Notes under the pieces: model-generated | The model's input: only the letters and a program-made list of their open reading frames with translations | Told to the model about the DNA's origin: nothing | Database searches by the model: none | Assembly (NCBI GenBank): GCA_964533045.1 | Contig: CAZHKT010000011.1 | Span: 1-44,956, forward strand | Length of the DNA: 44,956 nucleotides | Direction of reading: 5' to 3' | Source of the DNA: JACQNR01 sp964533045 | GTDB lineage: Bacteria; Acidobacteriota; Terriglobia; UBA7540 | Translations under genes and position numbers: made by a program | Shown here: piece after piece, positions 23,707-32,062 of the stretch | How positions within the stretch are numbered: the first letter of the stretch is position 1 | How the letters are laid out: every line of letters starts with the position of its first letter

Positions 23707-23862
23707 TTCAATAGGCACGGTCTGGAAGAAGCTTCACTGGCGAGATGGTATGGGAAATGCAGGAATCTCGGCTGGTGAACCCGGCCCGCTCCCCTCGCAT
23801 GCGGACTGCGACTGCGTCTTCTCTCGCGGTGCCAAGCCATCTAACCCAAAGGAGGTTGTTTC

Positions 23863-26238
23863 ATGGTCCCGATTGACCGCCGGAAATTCCTGCAATGGTC
23901 GGCCGCCCCGTTACTCGTCAAGGACCTGAAGGCAAACCCCGGACCGGCGCGCCCGGCCACCGTCCAGGAGCGGGCCGGCGAGGTCCGCGCCGAGATTTCC
24001 GGCTTCACCTGGCAGTGGTCGAAGGCCACCGACGAATTCCGGATCACCGACCCTTATGGCATATCGGTAGCCAACGGCAAGATGCAGCCCGCTGTGGTGG
24101 TGGAACCGATGGGGCAGAAGAGCGCCAGGCGCTGCGTGGCCGGCCGGGTGGCCGACTACGAGGTGTGTGACAACACGCTGGCAGTGCGGTACGAGGGTGT
24201 GAATGGCGCAGGGAAGCTGAGCTTGACTTGGAAGTTCGATCCGGACGGTTTCTGGCTAGAACCCGTTGTCTATGAAAGCGCTGTGATCGAGGACGTGGTG
24301 AGCTTCCATTTCTTTGCCGAGGGCACGGGCGACGCCGCGCAACCCGCGCTGGGCAGCAATTTTCTCGCTCACCCCGGCGCCAGCGAGTCGGGCGAACTAA
24401 GCCCCATCCTGCTCGCGGACGAGCAGCCGCTGCGCACCCTTCAACTTACCAACTGGGTCGGACACGGATCGTTTCCCGGCCCGGGTTGGTTCCAGCAGTG
24501 GGGACTTCCCGCCCACTTCATCTGCGGATTCCACCGCTCGCCCTACGACTACCAGAAGTCGCCGCCGATCGATTTCAAAGGCGCGGCGTGGGACGAGGTT
24601 CTGGGCGCCTTCTGCTGCGGGCTGGCGGAATTGCCCAACGGGCAGCTTTTTGTGGATACCGCGGGCGGCCGCTATAGCCTGGTGGTCAGCTACCGCGGCG
24701 ACCTGTGGGGACACCTGCGCGGCCCCGGAAAGCTTTCCCTCGGCCCGAGGCTTTACTGGACCGTGGGCCCCAATTACTACGAAGCCATCCGCCGGTACTA
24801 CCGCGGCCTGCTGAAGGCTGGCGTCATTAAGAAAAAGGAAGTATCGCCCAAGAAACTGCGGATGATGCTCGAACCGTCGTTCGACACCTGGGGCGCGCAG
24901 GTCGCTATCGATCCCACGGATGAACTCTGGGGGAAGATTCCCGACCGCTTCGACGAAAAGATCCTGAACACCATTTATGCGGGACTCAAGGCCTCCGGCA
25001 TGAAGGTCAAGATGTTCGTGATTGACGGCTACTGGGAAGGCAAGTATGGCAACTTGCAGCACGACCCGAAGCGATTCCCCAACTTTGAAGCGACGCTCGA
25101 GCGCATGCGGGCCGACGGCTACGACATCGGCTTGTGGGCGGCGTTCATGCGATGCGAGGATCCCGCCGCCCTCGGCCTGACCACGGCTCACATGATGCGC
25201 CAGCCCGACGGCACGCCCTTCACCATCCGCGCCGATCCCACCGGCCTGGGCAACGTCTTTTACCTCTTCGATTTTACCCAGCCCGAAGTGCAAAAGGTGA
25301 TGCGCGAGCTGGCGAGGGAATTCGTGCGGCGCTATCAGCCCGACTTTATCAAGTTCGATTTCGGCTACGAGATTCCGCCCCTGTCGGTCGCCGCGCCCCG
25401 GGACATGAGCCTGGCAGGCGAGCGCATGCTGCTCAAGGGGATTCAGGTGATCGGCGACGCGATGCGCGAGGTGAATCCCGACATCGTGATTCTCTACTAC
25501 TCGCTCTCGCCGCTGTTCATTGACTATTTTGACCTCAACAGTCCCGACGACCTCGGCCTCTCCTCGCCCGACTACGATGTCGAGGCCAACCGCCGTTTCT
25601 TCTTCGGCAGCCTGCTGGGAGAGATCGGGATGCCCATATGGGGCTCGGGCGGTTACGACTGGGTGACTTCCCCGGAAATCTGGTTTGACACGATTCCGCT
25701 GGGAGGGCTTGGGTCGTTGGGCGGATTTACAGGACCCGATCCCGCGCGGATGGCGACGCCGGAGCGCGTGGCGAAGTTCAATGGCCTCGCTGAGCTGACG
25801 CGCTACGAGCACTTCTTTTCGCCCACGCCGCTCGACGCGTACTACCACGGCGCGATTCGCGGCGGGCACGCTTCCTCCTGGGCGCGCGCCGAGAACGGCG
25901 AGACCGTGATGGTGGCCTTGCGCCAGTATCTTCTGACCGGCGGCAAGGGCAGCCTGAAATTCCGCGACCTGGTTTCAGCCGACACCACCGTCGTGGTCGG
26001 ATCCCGGACGAAGGAAGGAATCACCCGGAGCAGGAAGCTGGGGGTCGTTCCCTTTGGAAGCGGTCAGGTCACGCTGAAACGGGAAGCGGGCGGCCCGACG
26101 GCGGAGATCCTTGAGCACTACTTCCGCGGCGGCCAGCGCCGGCGACGAGTCGCGGTGAAGGCGGGGAGGCTGGTCATCCCCCTGCGCGAAAAGACCGAGC
26201 GCGGCGAGCTGGTGGAATGGATCGAAGTCAATTTGTAA
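23863..26238 (+). CDS. GH36/clan GH-D-like glycoside hydrolase, exported
   Basis: Predicted retaining hydrolase of the alpha-galactosidase superfamily, 791 aa. Start ATG follows AAAGGAGG. The N-terminus (RRKFLQWSAAPLL) looks like a short Tat signal. A beta-sandwich domain covers residues about 40-300 and a TIM barrel about 330-640: VIDGYW at 387-391, KFDFGY with candidate nucleophile D499, and candidate acid/base in the SPDDLG loop (D562/D563) or at D570. A C-terminal beta domain ends the protein. Substrate is unknown: alpha-galactose or another alpha-linked sugar is the family expectation, and alpha-galactosyl-serine of extensins would fit the neighbours (inference). It is co-transcribed with the mutarotase-like gene 16 bases downstream and preceded by a LacI-type palindrome. 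Confidence 0.75.
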   Translation: MVPIDRRKFLQWSAAPLLVKDLKANPGPARPATVQERAGEVRAEISGFTWQWSKATDEFRITDPYGISVANGKMQPAVVVEPMGQKSARRCVAGRVADYEVCDNTLAVRYEGVNGAGKLSLTWKFDPDGFWLEPVVYESAVIEDVVSFHFFAEGTGDAAQPALGSNFLAHPGASESGELSPILLADEQPLRTLQLTNWVGHGSFPGPGWFQQWGLPAHFICGFHRSPYDYQKSPPIDFKGAAWDEVLGAFCCGLAELPNGQLFVDTAGGRYSLVVSYRGDLWGHLRGPGKLSLGPRLYWTVGPNYYEAIRRYYRGLLKAGVIKKKEVSPKKLRMMLEPSFDTWGAQVAIDPTDELWGKIPDRFDEKILNTIYAGLKASGMKVKMFVIDGYWEGKYGNLQHDPKRFPNFEATLERMRADGYDIGLWAAFMRCEDPAALGLTTAHMMRQPDGTPFTIRADPTGLGNVFYLFDFTQPEVQKVMRELAREFVRRYQPDFIKFDFGYEIPPLSVAAPRDMSLAGERMLLKGIQVIGDAMREVNPDIVILYYSLSPLFIDYFDLNSPDDLGLSSPDYDVEANRRFFFGSLLGEIGMPIWGSGGYDWVTSPEIWFDTIPLGGLGSLGGFTGPDPARMATPERVAKFNGLAELTRYEHFFSPTPLDAYYHGAIRGGHASSWARAENGETVMVALRQYLLTGGKGSLKFRDLVSADTTVVVGSRTKEGITRSRKLGVVPFGSGQVTLKREAGGPTAEILEHYFRGGQRRRRVAVKAGRLVIPLREKTERGELVEWIEVNL

Positions 26239-26254
26239 CCGGGGGAGATTCTCC

Positions 26255-27241
26255 GTGCACAGCCTGACGCATGGAAGCTACAAGGGCGTGGACGCGGCCA
26301 TCCTGGAGACCGACGCCTTGCGGCTGGTCCTGCTGCCGGACTGGGGCGCTAAGCTTGCCTCGCTCATCTACAAGCCCACCGGCCGCGAAGTCTTCTTCCA
26401 GATGCAGGGGGAAACATTCCGGAAGGGGAAGTACGCGGGACCTTACCCCGACGGCGACATGTCGGGCTTCGACGAGATGTTTCCGACCATCACCGAATGC
26501 TTCTGCGACGTCGAGCCTTGGGCCGGCATCAAGATGCCCGACCACGGCGAGGTCTGGAGCCTGCCATGGAAGCTCGACATCTGCGGCTCGGACGTGCGCA
26601 CGTCAGTAACCAGCCCGCGCTTTCCGTACACGTTCACCCGAACCATCAAGTTCGAGCACGCGAACACCATGCTGCTGCGCTATCGGGTGGAGAATCATTC
26701 GGCGTTCGGCCTGCCGGTGATGTGGGCCGCGCATCCGCTCCTGAACATCACGGCGGGCATGCGCATTATTCTGCCCGAGTCTGCGCGGAACATCATGAAC
26801 ACCGTTCCCGGTTCGGTGCTCGGCGCCTATGGCAACCGTTTCGATTTTCCGCTGGCGAGAACCGCCGACGGCAAGACGTGGGATCTGGCCGAGATCGGCC
26901 CTCCCAGTCGGAAAACGTACTTCAAATACTTCTTCATGGACGATTTGCAAGAAGGCTTCGCGATCCTGCACGACCCGAAGACGCGCGACACGGTGGGCTT
27001 TGCCTGGCCGGTGGCGCAGGTTCCGTATCTCGGCATGTGGGTGAATGAGGGCGGCTGGGCAGACATCTACCACATGGCCTTCGAGCCCTGCACGGCGCCC
27101 TTCGACCGCTGGGATATCGCGCGGCTCTGGGGCAGGCTGCCGGTGATTCCGCCCAGCGGCTGCCTGCACTGGGAACTACGCGTGACCGTGGTTCAGTCCG
27201 ACAACCCGCGGCGCGTAAAGGGGGATGGGACGATTCTGTAG
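26255..27241 (+). CDS. Aldose 1-epimerase (mutarotase)-superfamily protein
   Basis: Beta-supersandwich sugar-binding protein, 328 aa, cytosolic (no signal). Start is GTG after GGGGGAG. Features of the fold: DWGAKLASLIYK near the N-terminus, FDEMFPTI at about 69-76, and MWAAHPLLNI with a His at about residue 155 where mutarotases keep a catalytic His; a Glu in the AFEPC segment near 275 resembles the usual base. It probably interconverts anomers of the sugar released by the upstream hydrolase. It is the second gene of that operon. The stop TAG is the first triplet of a TAGGGGCGGCG repeat. Specific sugar unknown. Confidence 0.72.
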   Translation: MHSLTHGSYKGVDAAILETDALRLVLLPDWGAKLASLIYKPTGREVFFQMQGETFRKGKYAGPYPDGDMSGFDEMFPTITECFCDVEPWAGIKMPDHGEVWSLPWKLDICGSDVRTSVTSPRFPYTFTRTIKFEHANTMLLRYRVENHSAFGLPVMWAAHPLLNITAGMRIILPESARNIMNTVPGSVLGAYGNRFDFPLARTADGKTWDLAEIGPPSRKTYFKYFFMDDLQEGFAILHDPKTRDTVGFAWPVAQVPYLGMWVNEGGWADIYHMAFEPCTAPFDRWDIARLWGRLPVIPPSGCLHWELRVTVVQSDNPRRVKGDGTIL

Positions 27242-27291
27242 GGGCGGCGTCCGCGCCGCCGACAGCGGCGATGAGGGCATCGCCGCTCCCG
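27238..27291. repeat. Palindromic repeat fused to a stop codon
   Basis: TGTAGGGGCGGCGTCCGCGCC begins with the mutarotase stop TAG. It forms a GGCGGCGTCCGCGCCGCC hairpin, then GCGGCGATGAGGGCATCGCCGC. It may also work as a terminator before the next gene. Confidence 0.65.
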
Positions 27292-27304
27292 TCGAGGATA
27301 AATC

Positions 27305-28399
27305 ATGAAACCTCGTGAACGTGTGATGAAGGCATTGAATCGCGAAGAGCCCGACCGTTGCCCGCTGCAGATCGGCTTCACGCCGGAGTTTGCCGAGCGC
27401 CTGCGCGCCGACATGTTCCTTGCCAGCACCGCCGAGCACAATCCGCACGGCGGCGGCAACACCTACGAGCTCGAGCGTGCGCTGGGTGAGGATGTACTGC
27501 TCACTTCCGTGGGCTGGGCCAATTCCTATTACGGCGGGGGCGAATCGTATACCGATGAGTGGAGCATCGGCTGGAAGAGCGTGCCCTACACGACGCCCTT
27601 CGGCACCGGCCGCTACACCGAAATTGTGCATCGGCCGCTGGCCGACGACAAGGCTATCGCCCGCTATCGCCCCCCCGACCCGAATCGGCCGGAACTTTAT
27701 ACCGAGGCCGCGCGCACGCTCGAACGGTTCAAGCAGGACTATTGGATTGTCGGCGTGACCGTGACCACCATTTTCGAGACTGCCATCGGGCTGCGAGGCC
27801 TGGAAAAACTGGTCACCGACTTCATCCTGGATCCCGACCGCGCGGAGCAGGTGCTGGAATTTCCGTTTCAATTTCACCTTGCCGCCGCGAAGAAACTGAC
27901 CGAAATGGGCGTGGACATGATCTGGATCGGCGACGACATCGGCACGCAGCGCGCCATGATGATCTCGCCGGCCCACTGGCGGCGCTTCCTGAAGCCGCGC
28001 CTGGCCCGGTTCATCTCGGACATCAAGGCCATCAATCCCTCCCTGAAAGTGGCCTATCACTCGGATGGAGTCATTGACCCGGTCATCCCTGAGCTGGCCG
28101 AAATCGGCGTGGACATTCTGAATCCGCTCCAGCCCTCGTGCGTGGACGTCGAAAGGGTGAAGCGCGAATTCGGCGACCGGCTCTGTTTCTGGGGCTCGAT
28201 CGACGAGCAGTTCACGCTGCCCTTTGGCAGGCCGGAGGAGGTGCGAAGAGAAGTCTTGCACCGGCTCCGAACGGTGGGAAGAGGCGGTGGTCTCATCATC
28301 GCGCCTTCCCACCACGTTCAACTCGATACGCCGCTCGAGAACTTCTGGGCGATGGTGAATACCGTGAAGGAAACGAGTTACGCGAGCTTGCGGATCTGA
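27305..28399 (+). CDS. URO-D/MtaA-superfamily protein, HxDG variant
   Basis: TIM-barrel protein of the uroporphyrinogen-decarboxylase superfamily, 364 aa; most likely a corrinoid-linked methyltransferase or relative rather than a heme enzyme. Start ATG follows GAGGATAAATC. The family shows MKPRERVMKALNREEPDR at the N-terminus, IWIGDDIGTQ at 207-215 and FWGSIDEQFTLPFGRPEEV. At the position of the zinc motif HxCG of MtaA it has HSDG (H252, D254), so the first Cys ligand is missing, and a Cys follows 19 residues later in QPSC. No signal peptide. It starts a pair with the next gene, which has the same substitution. The methyl donor or substrate is not known. Confidence 0.8.
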   Translation: MKPRERVMKALNREEPDRCPLQIGFTPEFAERLRADMFLASTAEHNPHGGGNTYELERALGEDVLLTSVGWANSYYGGGESYTDEWSIGWKSVPYTTPFGTGRYTEIVHRPLADDKAIARYRPPDPNRPELYTEAARTLERFKQDYWIVGVTVTTIFETAIGLRGLEKLVTDFILDPDRAEQVLEFPFQFHLAAAKKLTEMGVDMIWIGDDIGTQRAMMISPAHWRRFLKPRLARFISDIKAINPSLKVAYHSDGVIDPVIPELAEIGVDILNPLQPSCVDVERVKREFGDRLCFWGSIDEQFTLPFGRPEEVRREVLHRLRTVGRGGGLIIAPSHHVQLDTPLENFWAMVNTVKETSYASLRI

Positions 28400-28401
28400 G
28401 T

Positions 28402-28475
28402 TATAGCGGCGGTCGCTGACCGCCGCCGCGAATCGGACGTGGGGGAGACCTTCGGCGGTCAGAGACCGCCGCTAC
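28402..28475. repeat. REPIN-like element between two URO-D-like genes
   Basis: TAGCGGCGGTCGCTGACCGCC at the left and CGGCGGTCAGAGACCGCCGC plus TA at the right form two hairpins facing each other. The loop motif here is GCTGA/CAGAG instead of CTTCAG, a variant of the family. Confidence 0.75.
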
Positions 28476-28494
28476 GACTCAAAGGACTACATTT

Positions 28495-29577
28495 ATGACC
28501 AACTATGAACGCTTCGTGAAGACACTGAACTGGGAAATTCCCGACCGCCTGATGACATACGACCTGATCGACAACACGGAGATCCTCAAGCGTTACGGGG
28601 GGGAAGGCGACCTGCTGGAGCGCAACGCGCGTATGTGCCATCGCATCGGCGTGGACGCCACGCGCTACATTCACGATCCCGAGCACCACTGGCTGGGCTC
28701 CAAGATCAAGAACTGGATCCGCTTCTTCAACGTCAATCCTGACGACTGGGAAGTGAGCGAGGCGGGCGGCACGGCGTGGATTTCAAAACGGCCTTTCCAC
28801 GACATCCACACCCTCGAGAAGAACATGCCCGAAATGCCCCGCAAGAGCGACATCGAGGAGTGGTACAAGCCGACGATTCGCCGGATCAAGGAAGTGTACG
28901 ACGCTTACGACGTGGTCTTCATCGGCGCGGTCGAGGGCCCCCTCACCGACGCCTACACTCTGACCGACATGACCATGTTTTGCGAAATGATCTATGAAGC
29001 GCCGGAACTGGTGGACCGGCTGATGGAAGTCTGCGGCACCTTCTCGCAATACATCGCCGAAGTCTATGCGGAAAACGCTTCCGTCCCGCTGCTCTTTATG
29101 GGCGAGGACATCGCGGGCAAGAACGGGCCCATCTTCCATCCCGACTTCATTCGCCGGAAGGCACTGCCCATCTGGAAGCGCATCGCCAAGCCGGTAAAGG
29201 ACAAGGGCTACAAGTTCCTCTACCACACCGACGGCAAGGTGATGAGCCTGATGCCCATCATCGTCAACGAACTGGGTGCGGACGGCTACAATCCCATAGA
29301 ACGCAACGGCTGCAACGATATCTTCGAGCTGCGCCGGCAGTGGCCGCACACGCTGCTGTTCGGCAATGTCTGTTGCGAGGTGACGCTGCCCTACGGCACG
29401 CCCGAGGATGTGGAGCGGGAGACGCTGGAATTGATTGAGAAGCTCGGACCGCAGGGGGGCATCTTCATCGGATCGTCGAGCGAAGTGCACGACCTGGTGC
29501 CGGTCGAAAACGCCCTCAAGCTTTACGGGACCGTGCACAAGTACGGCCAGTATCCGATTTCAATTCCGAAGCACTGA
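28495..29577 (+). CDS. URO-D/MtaA-superfamily protein, HTDG variant
   Basis: Second TIM-barrel protein of the superfamily, 360 aa, cytosolic. Start ATG follows AAAGGACT. It is divergent from its neighbour: N-terminus NYERFVKTLNWEIPDRLM, FMGEDIAGKNG at 201-211 in place of GDDxG, and HTDG (H244, D246) at the usual zinc motif; C-terminal CCEVTLPYGTPEDV matches the family. The VCCEV cysteines could supply a metal ligand. Substrate unknown. It lies 95 bases after the previous gene, with a repeat between, and ends at a convergent junction with an unrecognised exported hydrolase-like gene. Confidence 0.78.
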   Translation: MTNYERFVKTLNWEIPDRLMTYDLIDNTEILKRYGGEGDLLERNARMCHRIGVDATRYIHDPEHHWLGSKIKNWIRFFNVNPDDWEVSEAGGTAWISKRPFHDIHTLEKNMPEMPRKSDIEEWYKPTIRRIKEVYDAYDVVFIGAVEGPLTDAYTLTDMTMFCEMIYEAPELVDRLMEVCGTFSQYIAEVYAENASVPLLFMGEDIAGKNGPIFHPDFIRRKALPIWKRIAKPVKDKGYKFLYHTDGKVMSLMPIIVNELGADGYNPIERNGCNDIFELRRQWPHTLLFGNVCCEVTLPYGTPEDVERETLELIEKLGPQGGIFIGSSSEVHDLVPVENALKLYGTVHKYGQYPISIPKH

Positions 29578-29649
29578 GCAGCCGGCGAGGCGCCCTGCGC
29601 CGCGTGCTTCCGCCGGTTCGTAATGCTGGGCCTCGCGAAGCAGCGGCCG

Positions 29650-29673
29650 TTGCTTCACCGAAACGGCGAAGCA
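29650..29673. terminator. Bidirectional terminator-like hairpin
   Basis: TTGCTTCACCG AAA CGGCGAAGCA forms a stem with one mismatch and a three-base loop, followed by GATTCTTCGTT. It lies in the 156-base gap between two convergent genes. Confidence 0.45.
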
Positions 29674-29733
29674 GATTCTTCGTTGCCCCCGTTCCGGATG
29701 AGCCGGAGGAGGACTCCGCTCCGAATCACCGGA

Positions 29734-31707
29734 TCACCAGAGGCTCTGCTTGTACCTGATGGGCCTTCCCAAATAGGTGGGAACCCCGTCGTTTTCCTCG
29801 ATCCAGCTGATCTCCATGCGGCGTTTCTTGCGCGCCTCGAACAGATCCATGACCTGCTTGAGCATATCCGGACTCAGTTCGGAGATGCCGATGTCGTCGC
29901 CAGCCGAGCCATTGGTCACCACCACCGGCGTATCGAAGGTCTCCACGCCGTACTTGGTCCAGTGGAAATTGGTCACGGGCATCCAGTTGCATGACCAGAG
30001 CGTGTTGCGGAAGTTAGGGAACAGGCCGTAGGACCACGCTTCCGGGCGGCAATTGCTGTCCTGATAGGTGGCATGAGCGGCCAGCGCATAGGGTGCCTTG
30101 TAGTCCCAGTGGCGGACCCCGATCACGTCAGAGGCAAAGAAGGCGGCCTGCGGCTGGGCCTTCGCCACCACGGCCGAGAGTTCCTTCACCAGGGTCATCA
30201 TGGCGCGATCGGCGTAGCCGGGGCAGGCCTCCGTGCCGGGATTGCCCGGGTCGATGAAGTAGGTTTCGTCGAGGATCAGCCCATCCAGTTCCTTGCCGTA
30301 CTCATCCATCAAGGCCTGCGCGTAGCCTTCGAAGAAGTCGCGCACTTCGGGATGGAGCGGGTTCTGCTGAAAGGTCTTGCCGCCCGTGTCGGGGCCCACC
30401 CAACCGCCCCAGCTCAGGACCGTGGCGGGGTCGGGGTTTTCCGTGACCGCGGTACAACTCGAAGTTCCGTCGGCAAAATAGAGTCCGACGCGGAAGCCGC
30501 GATCCCTGGCGTAGCGGATGCGGCGATGCATGTCTTCCAGCGACATTTCGACCGGTTGCAGCGCGGCGATGGAGGCGGAAGGCCAGTAATTGAGCGTCCA
30601 TTCTCGCGGCGCCGTGCCCAGCGCCGCCACCATCGGGGACTTCGCGCTGGGGAAAGCCGTCCACTTCTTGCCGAGCGATCGGGTCTTGGGGTCGTAGGTG
30701 TAGCGCCCGATCAGGTCGTACCAGCCGTGCAGCGCCAGGAAAACCTTATGCCGGTCGGCAGGCGCGACGACTTCCGTCAGCTTGTCGATGTCGCGAAACC
30801 ACCCTGCCCCGTTTTCGCTCAGGTAATCGTAAGTGTTCATGGCGATGTCATGCAGCCAGTCGGGGCCTTCCGCCACGTCGGGCAGCGCGCAGGCGTAAAA
30901 GGCCTTCATGGCCGAGCGCGGGTCGCCGCGATGAATCGCCGTCGAGACGGTGCGCTCCTCGCGGCCGCGCAGGCCGAGCGACTCCGGATAGATGCAGTGG
31001 AAATGCCCCGGCTTTTCCCCGAACGGCAGAGCGAAGTAGGACGTGAAGTAGGGGTCGGAGCAGAAGGTCAGGCGCAGATCCCCCTGGTCCGAAAACTCGT
31101 CCACCATGGGGACGGCCAGCAGCTGGGCTTTGCCGCCCTCATAGCTTCCCGCGAACTGATACGCGTACTCGTCCTCGTTGTCGAGTGCCCCCACCGTCCG
31201 GCGCCGGCCCACGCCGTTCTTCAGGGGAAGAAAGACCTTGCGACGTTCGTAGGGGAGCAGAATATTGCGGGGAAGGACCAGCTTGATATCGCCGTCCACC
31301 GGCGTGGAGGCTTCCAGCCCGATCTTCTGCTTCAGGGCGACCGAGCCGCCCTCGAGCGGCAGCAGCTCAATCTCGTAGTCCACTTTGAAGCGGTAACGAT
31401 CGGAAAAGGCGTATTGATAAATGAGCTTCTGTCCTTCGCGCCGGAACGAAACCGGGTTGTTGCAGTCGAAGACCTTTTTCCAGGGAATCACGATGTGAGG
31501 ATGAGTGTCGGCGAGCTTCGGATTGACGAGCTCGGTGCCCCCGCTGCGCAGCGACAAGATGTCTCCCGTTGGAGAAACGGCGAGCCGCCAGCCATTCATT
31601 TCGAGAACGCCATGGGCCTCCGAGGCTGCGGAAGGCGCCCCCGGCAGCGCTGTCAGCGCCAGCGACGCTCCGGCCAGTCCGACAAAATCTCTTCGATTCA
31701 GCTTCAT
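29734..31707 (-). CDS. Unrecognised exported TIM-barrel, glycoside-hydrolase-like protein
   Basis: 657 aa. Start ATG follows GAAGGAGGAACG; an upstream open stretch is not protein-like. A Tat-type signal (NRRDFVGLAGAS, cleavage near SAASEA) sends it to the periplasm. Residues about 30-270 look like a beta-sandwich with galactose-mutarotase-like strands; residues about 300-620 look like a TIM barrel, with GFRVGLYFADG, a carboxylate-rich strand DGLILDETYF (a natural place for a catalytic Asp or Glu) and HWDYKAPYALAAHATYQ. I do not recognise a CAZy family. It lies between URO-D-like genes, on the opposite strand. A role in releasing the substrate of the methyltransferases, for example an O-methylated sugar, is speculation. 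Confidence 0.75.
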   Translation of the reverse strand: MKLNRRDFVGLAGASLALTALPGAPSAASEAHGVLEMNGWRLAVSPTGDILSLRSGGTELVNPKLADTHPHIVIPWKKVFDCNNPVSFRREGQKLIYQYAFSDRYRFKVDYEIELLPLEGGSVALKQKIGLEASTPVDGDIKLVLPRNILLPYERRKVFLPLKNGVGRRRTVGALDNEDEYAYQFAGSYEGGKAQLLAVPMVDEFSDQGDLRLTFCSDPYFTSYFALPFGEKPGHFHCIYPESLGLRGREERTVSTAIHRGDPRSAMKAFYACALPDVAEGPDWLHDIAMNTYDYLSENGAGWFRDIDKLTEVVAPADRHKVFLALHGWYDLIGRYTYDPKTRSLGKKWTAFPSAKSPMVAALGTAPREWTLNYWPSASIAALQPVEMSLEDMHRRIRYARDRGFRVGLYFADGTSSCTAVTENPDPATVLSWGGWVGPDTGGKTFQQNPLHPEVRDFFEGYAQALMDEYGKELDGLILDETYFIDPGNPGTEACPGYADRAMMTLVKELSAVVAKAQPQAAFFASDVIGVRHWDYKAPYALAAHATYQDSNCRPEAWSYGLFPNFRNTLWSCNWMPVTNFHWTKYGVETFDTPVVVTNGSAGDDIGISELSPDMLKQVMDLFEARKKRRMEISWIEENDGVPTYLGRPIRYKQSLW

Positions 31708-31901
31708 CGTTCCTCCTTCAAAGTGATCCGGGTCCCGGCGCAGCACGGGCCGGGAAGTAGGGATCGAAACTTCTCCCTGGCGGGGAAACGCGGCCACCTG
31801 CGAGGCTGAGCCCCGGGTCGGGGCGGGAAGGCAGCCGCCTTCGGGTGACAAACAGCTTCATCATACTGGGTTCGAGGCGCGAGTCAAGGAAATCCGGTCA
31901 A

Positions 31902-31981
31902 GTCCGGGAGGGCGGGCATCTTGCCCGCGGACTTCGGCAGAGTCGTGGCGCTCCCCCGTGCCGTCCCGAAGGGCGGCGCTA
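31902..31981. repeat. Degenerate palindromic repeats in intergenic gap
   Basis: GCGGGCATCTTGCCCGC (31912-31928) and a CCGTCCCGAAGGGCGG-type hairpin lie in the 355-base gap 31708-32062 between divergent genes. No further signal was recognised there apart from the ribosome sites of both genes. Confidence 0.55.
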
Positions 31982-32062
31982 CTCTGACGGCTTCCATCCG
32001 CCGCTTGGAGAATGTCTTCGTCGCATGTAAACTCGTACCGTTCCTCGCAGGAGGGGTCGAAT

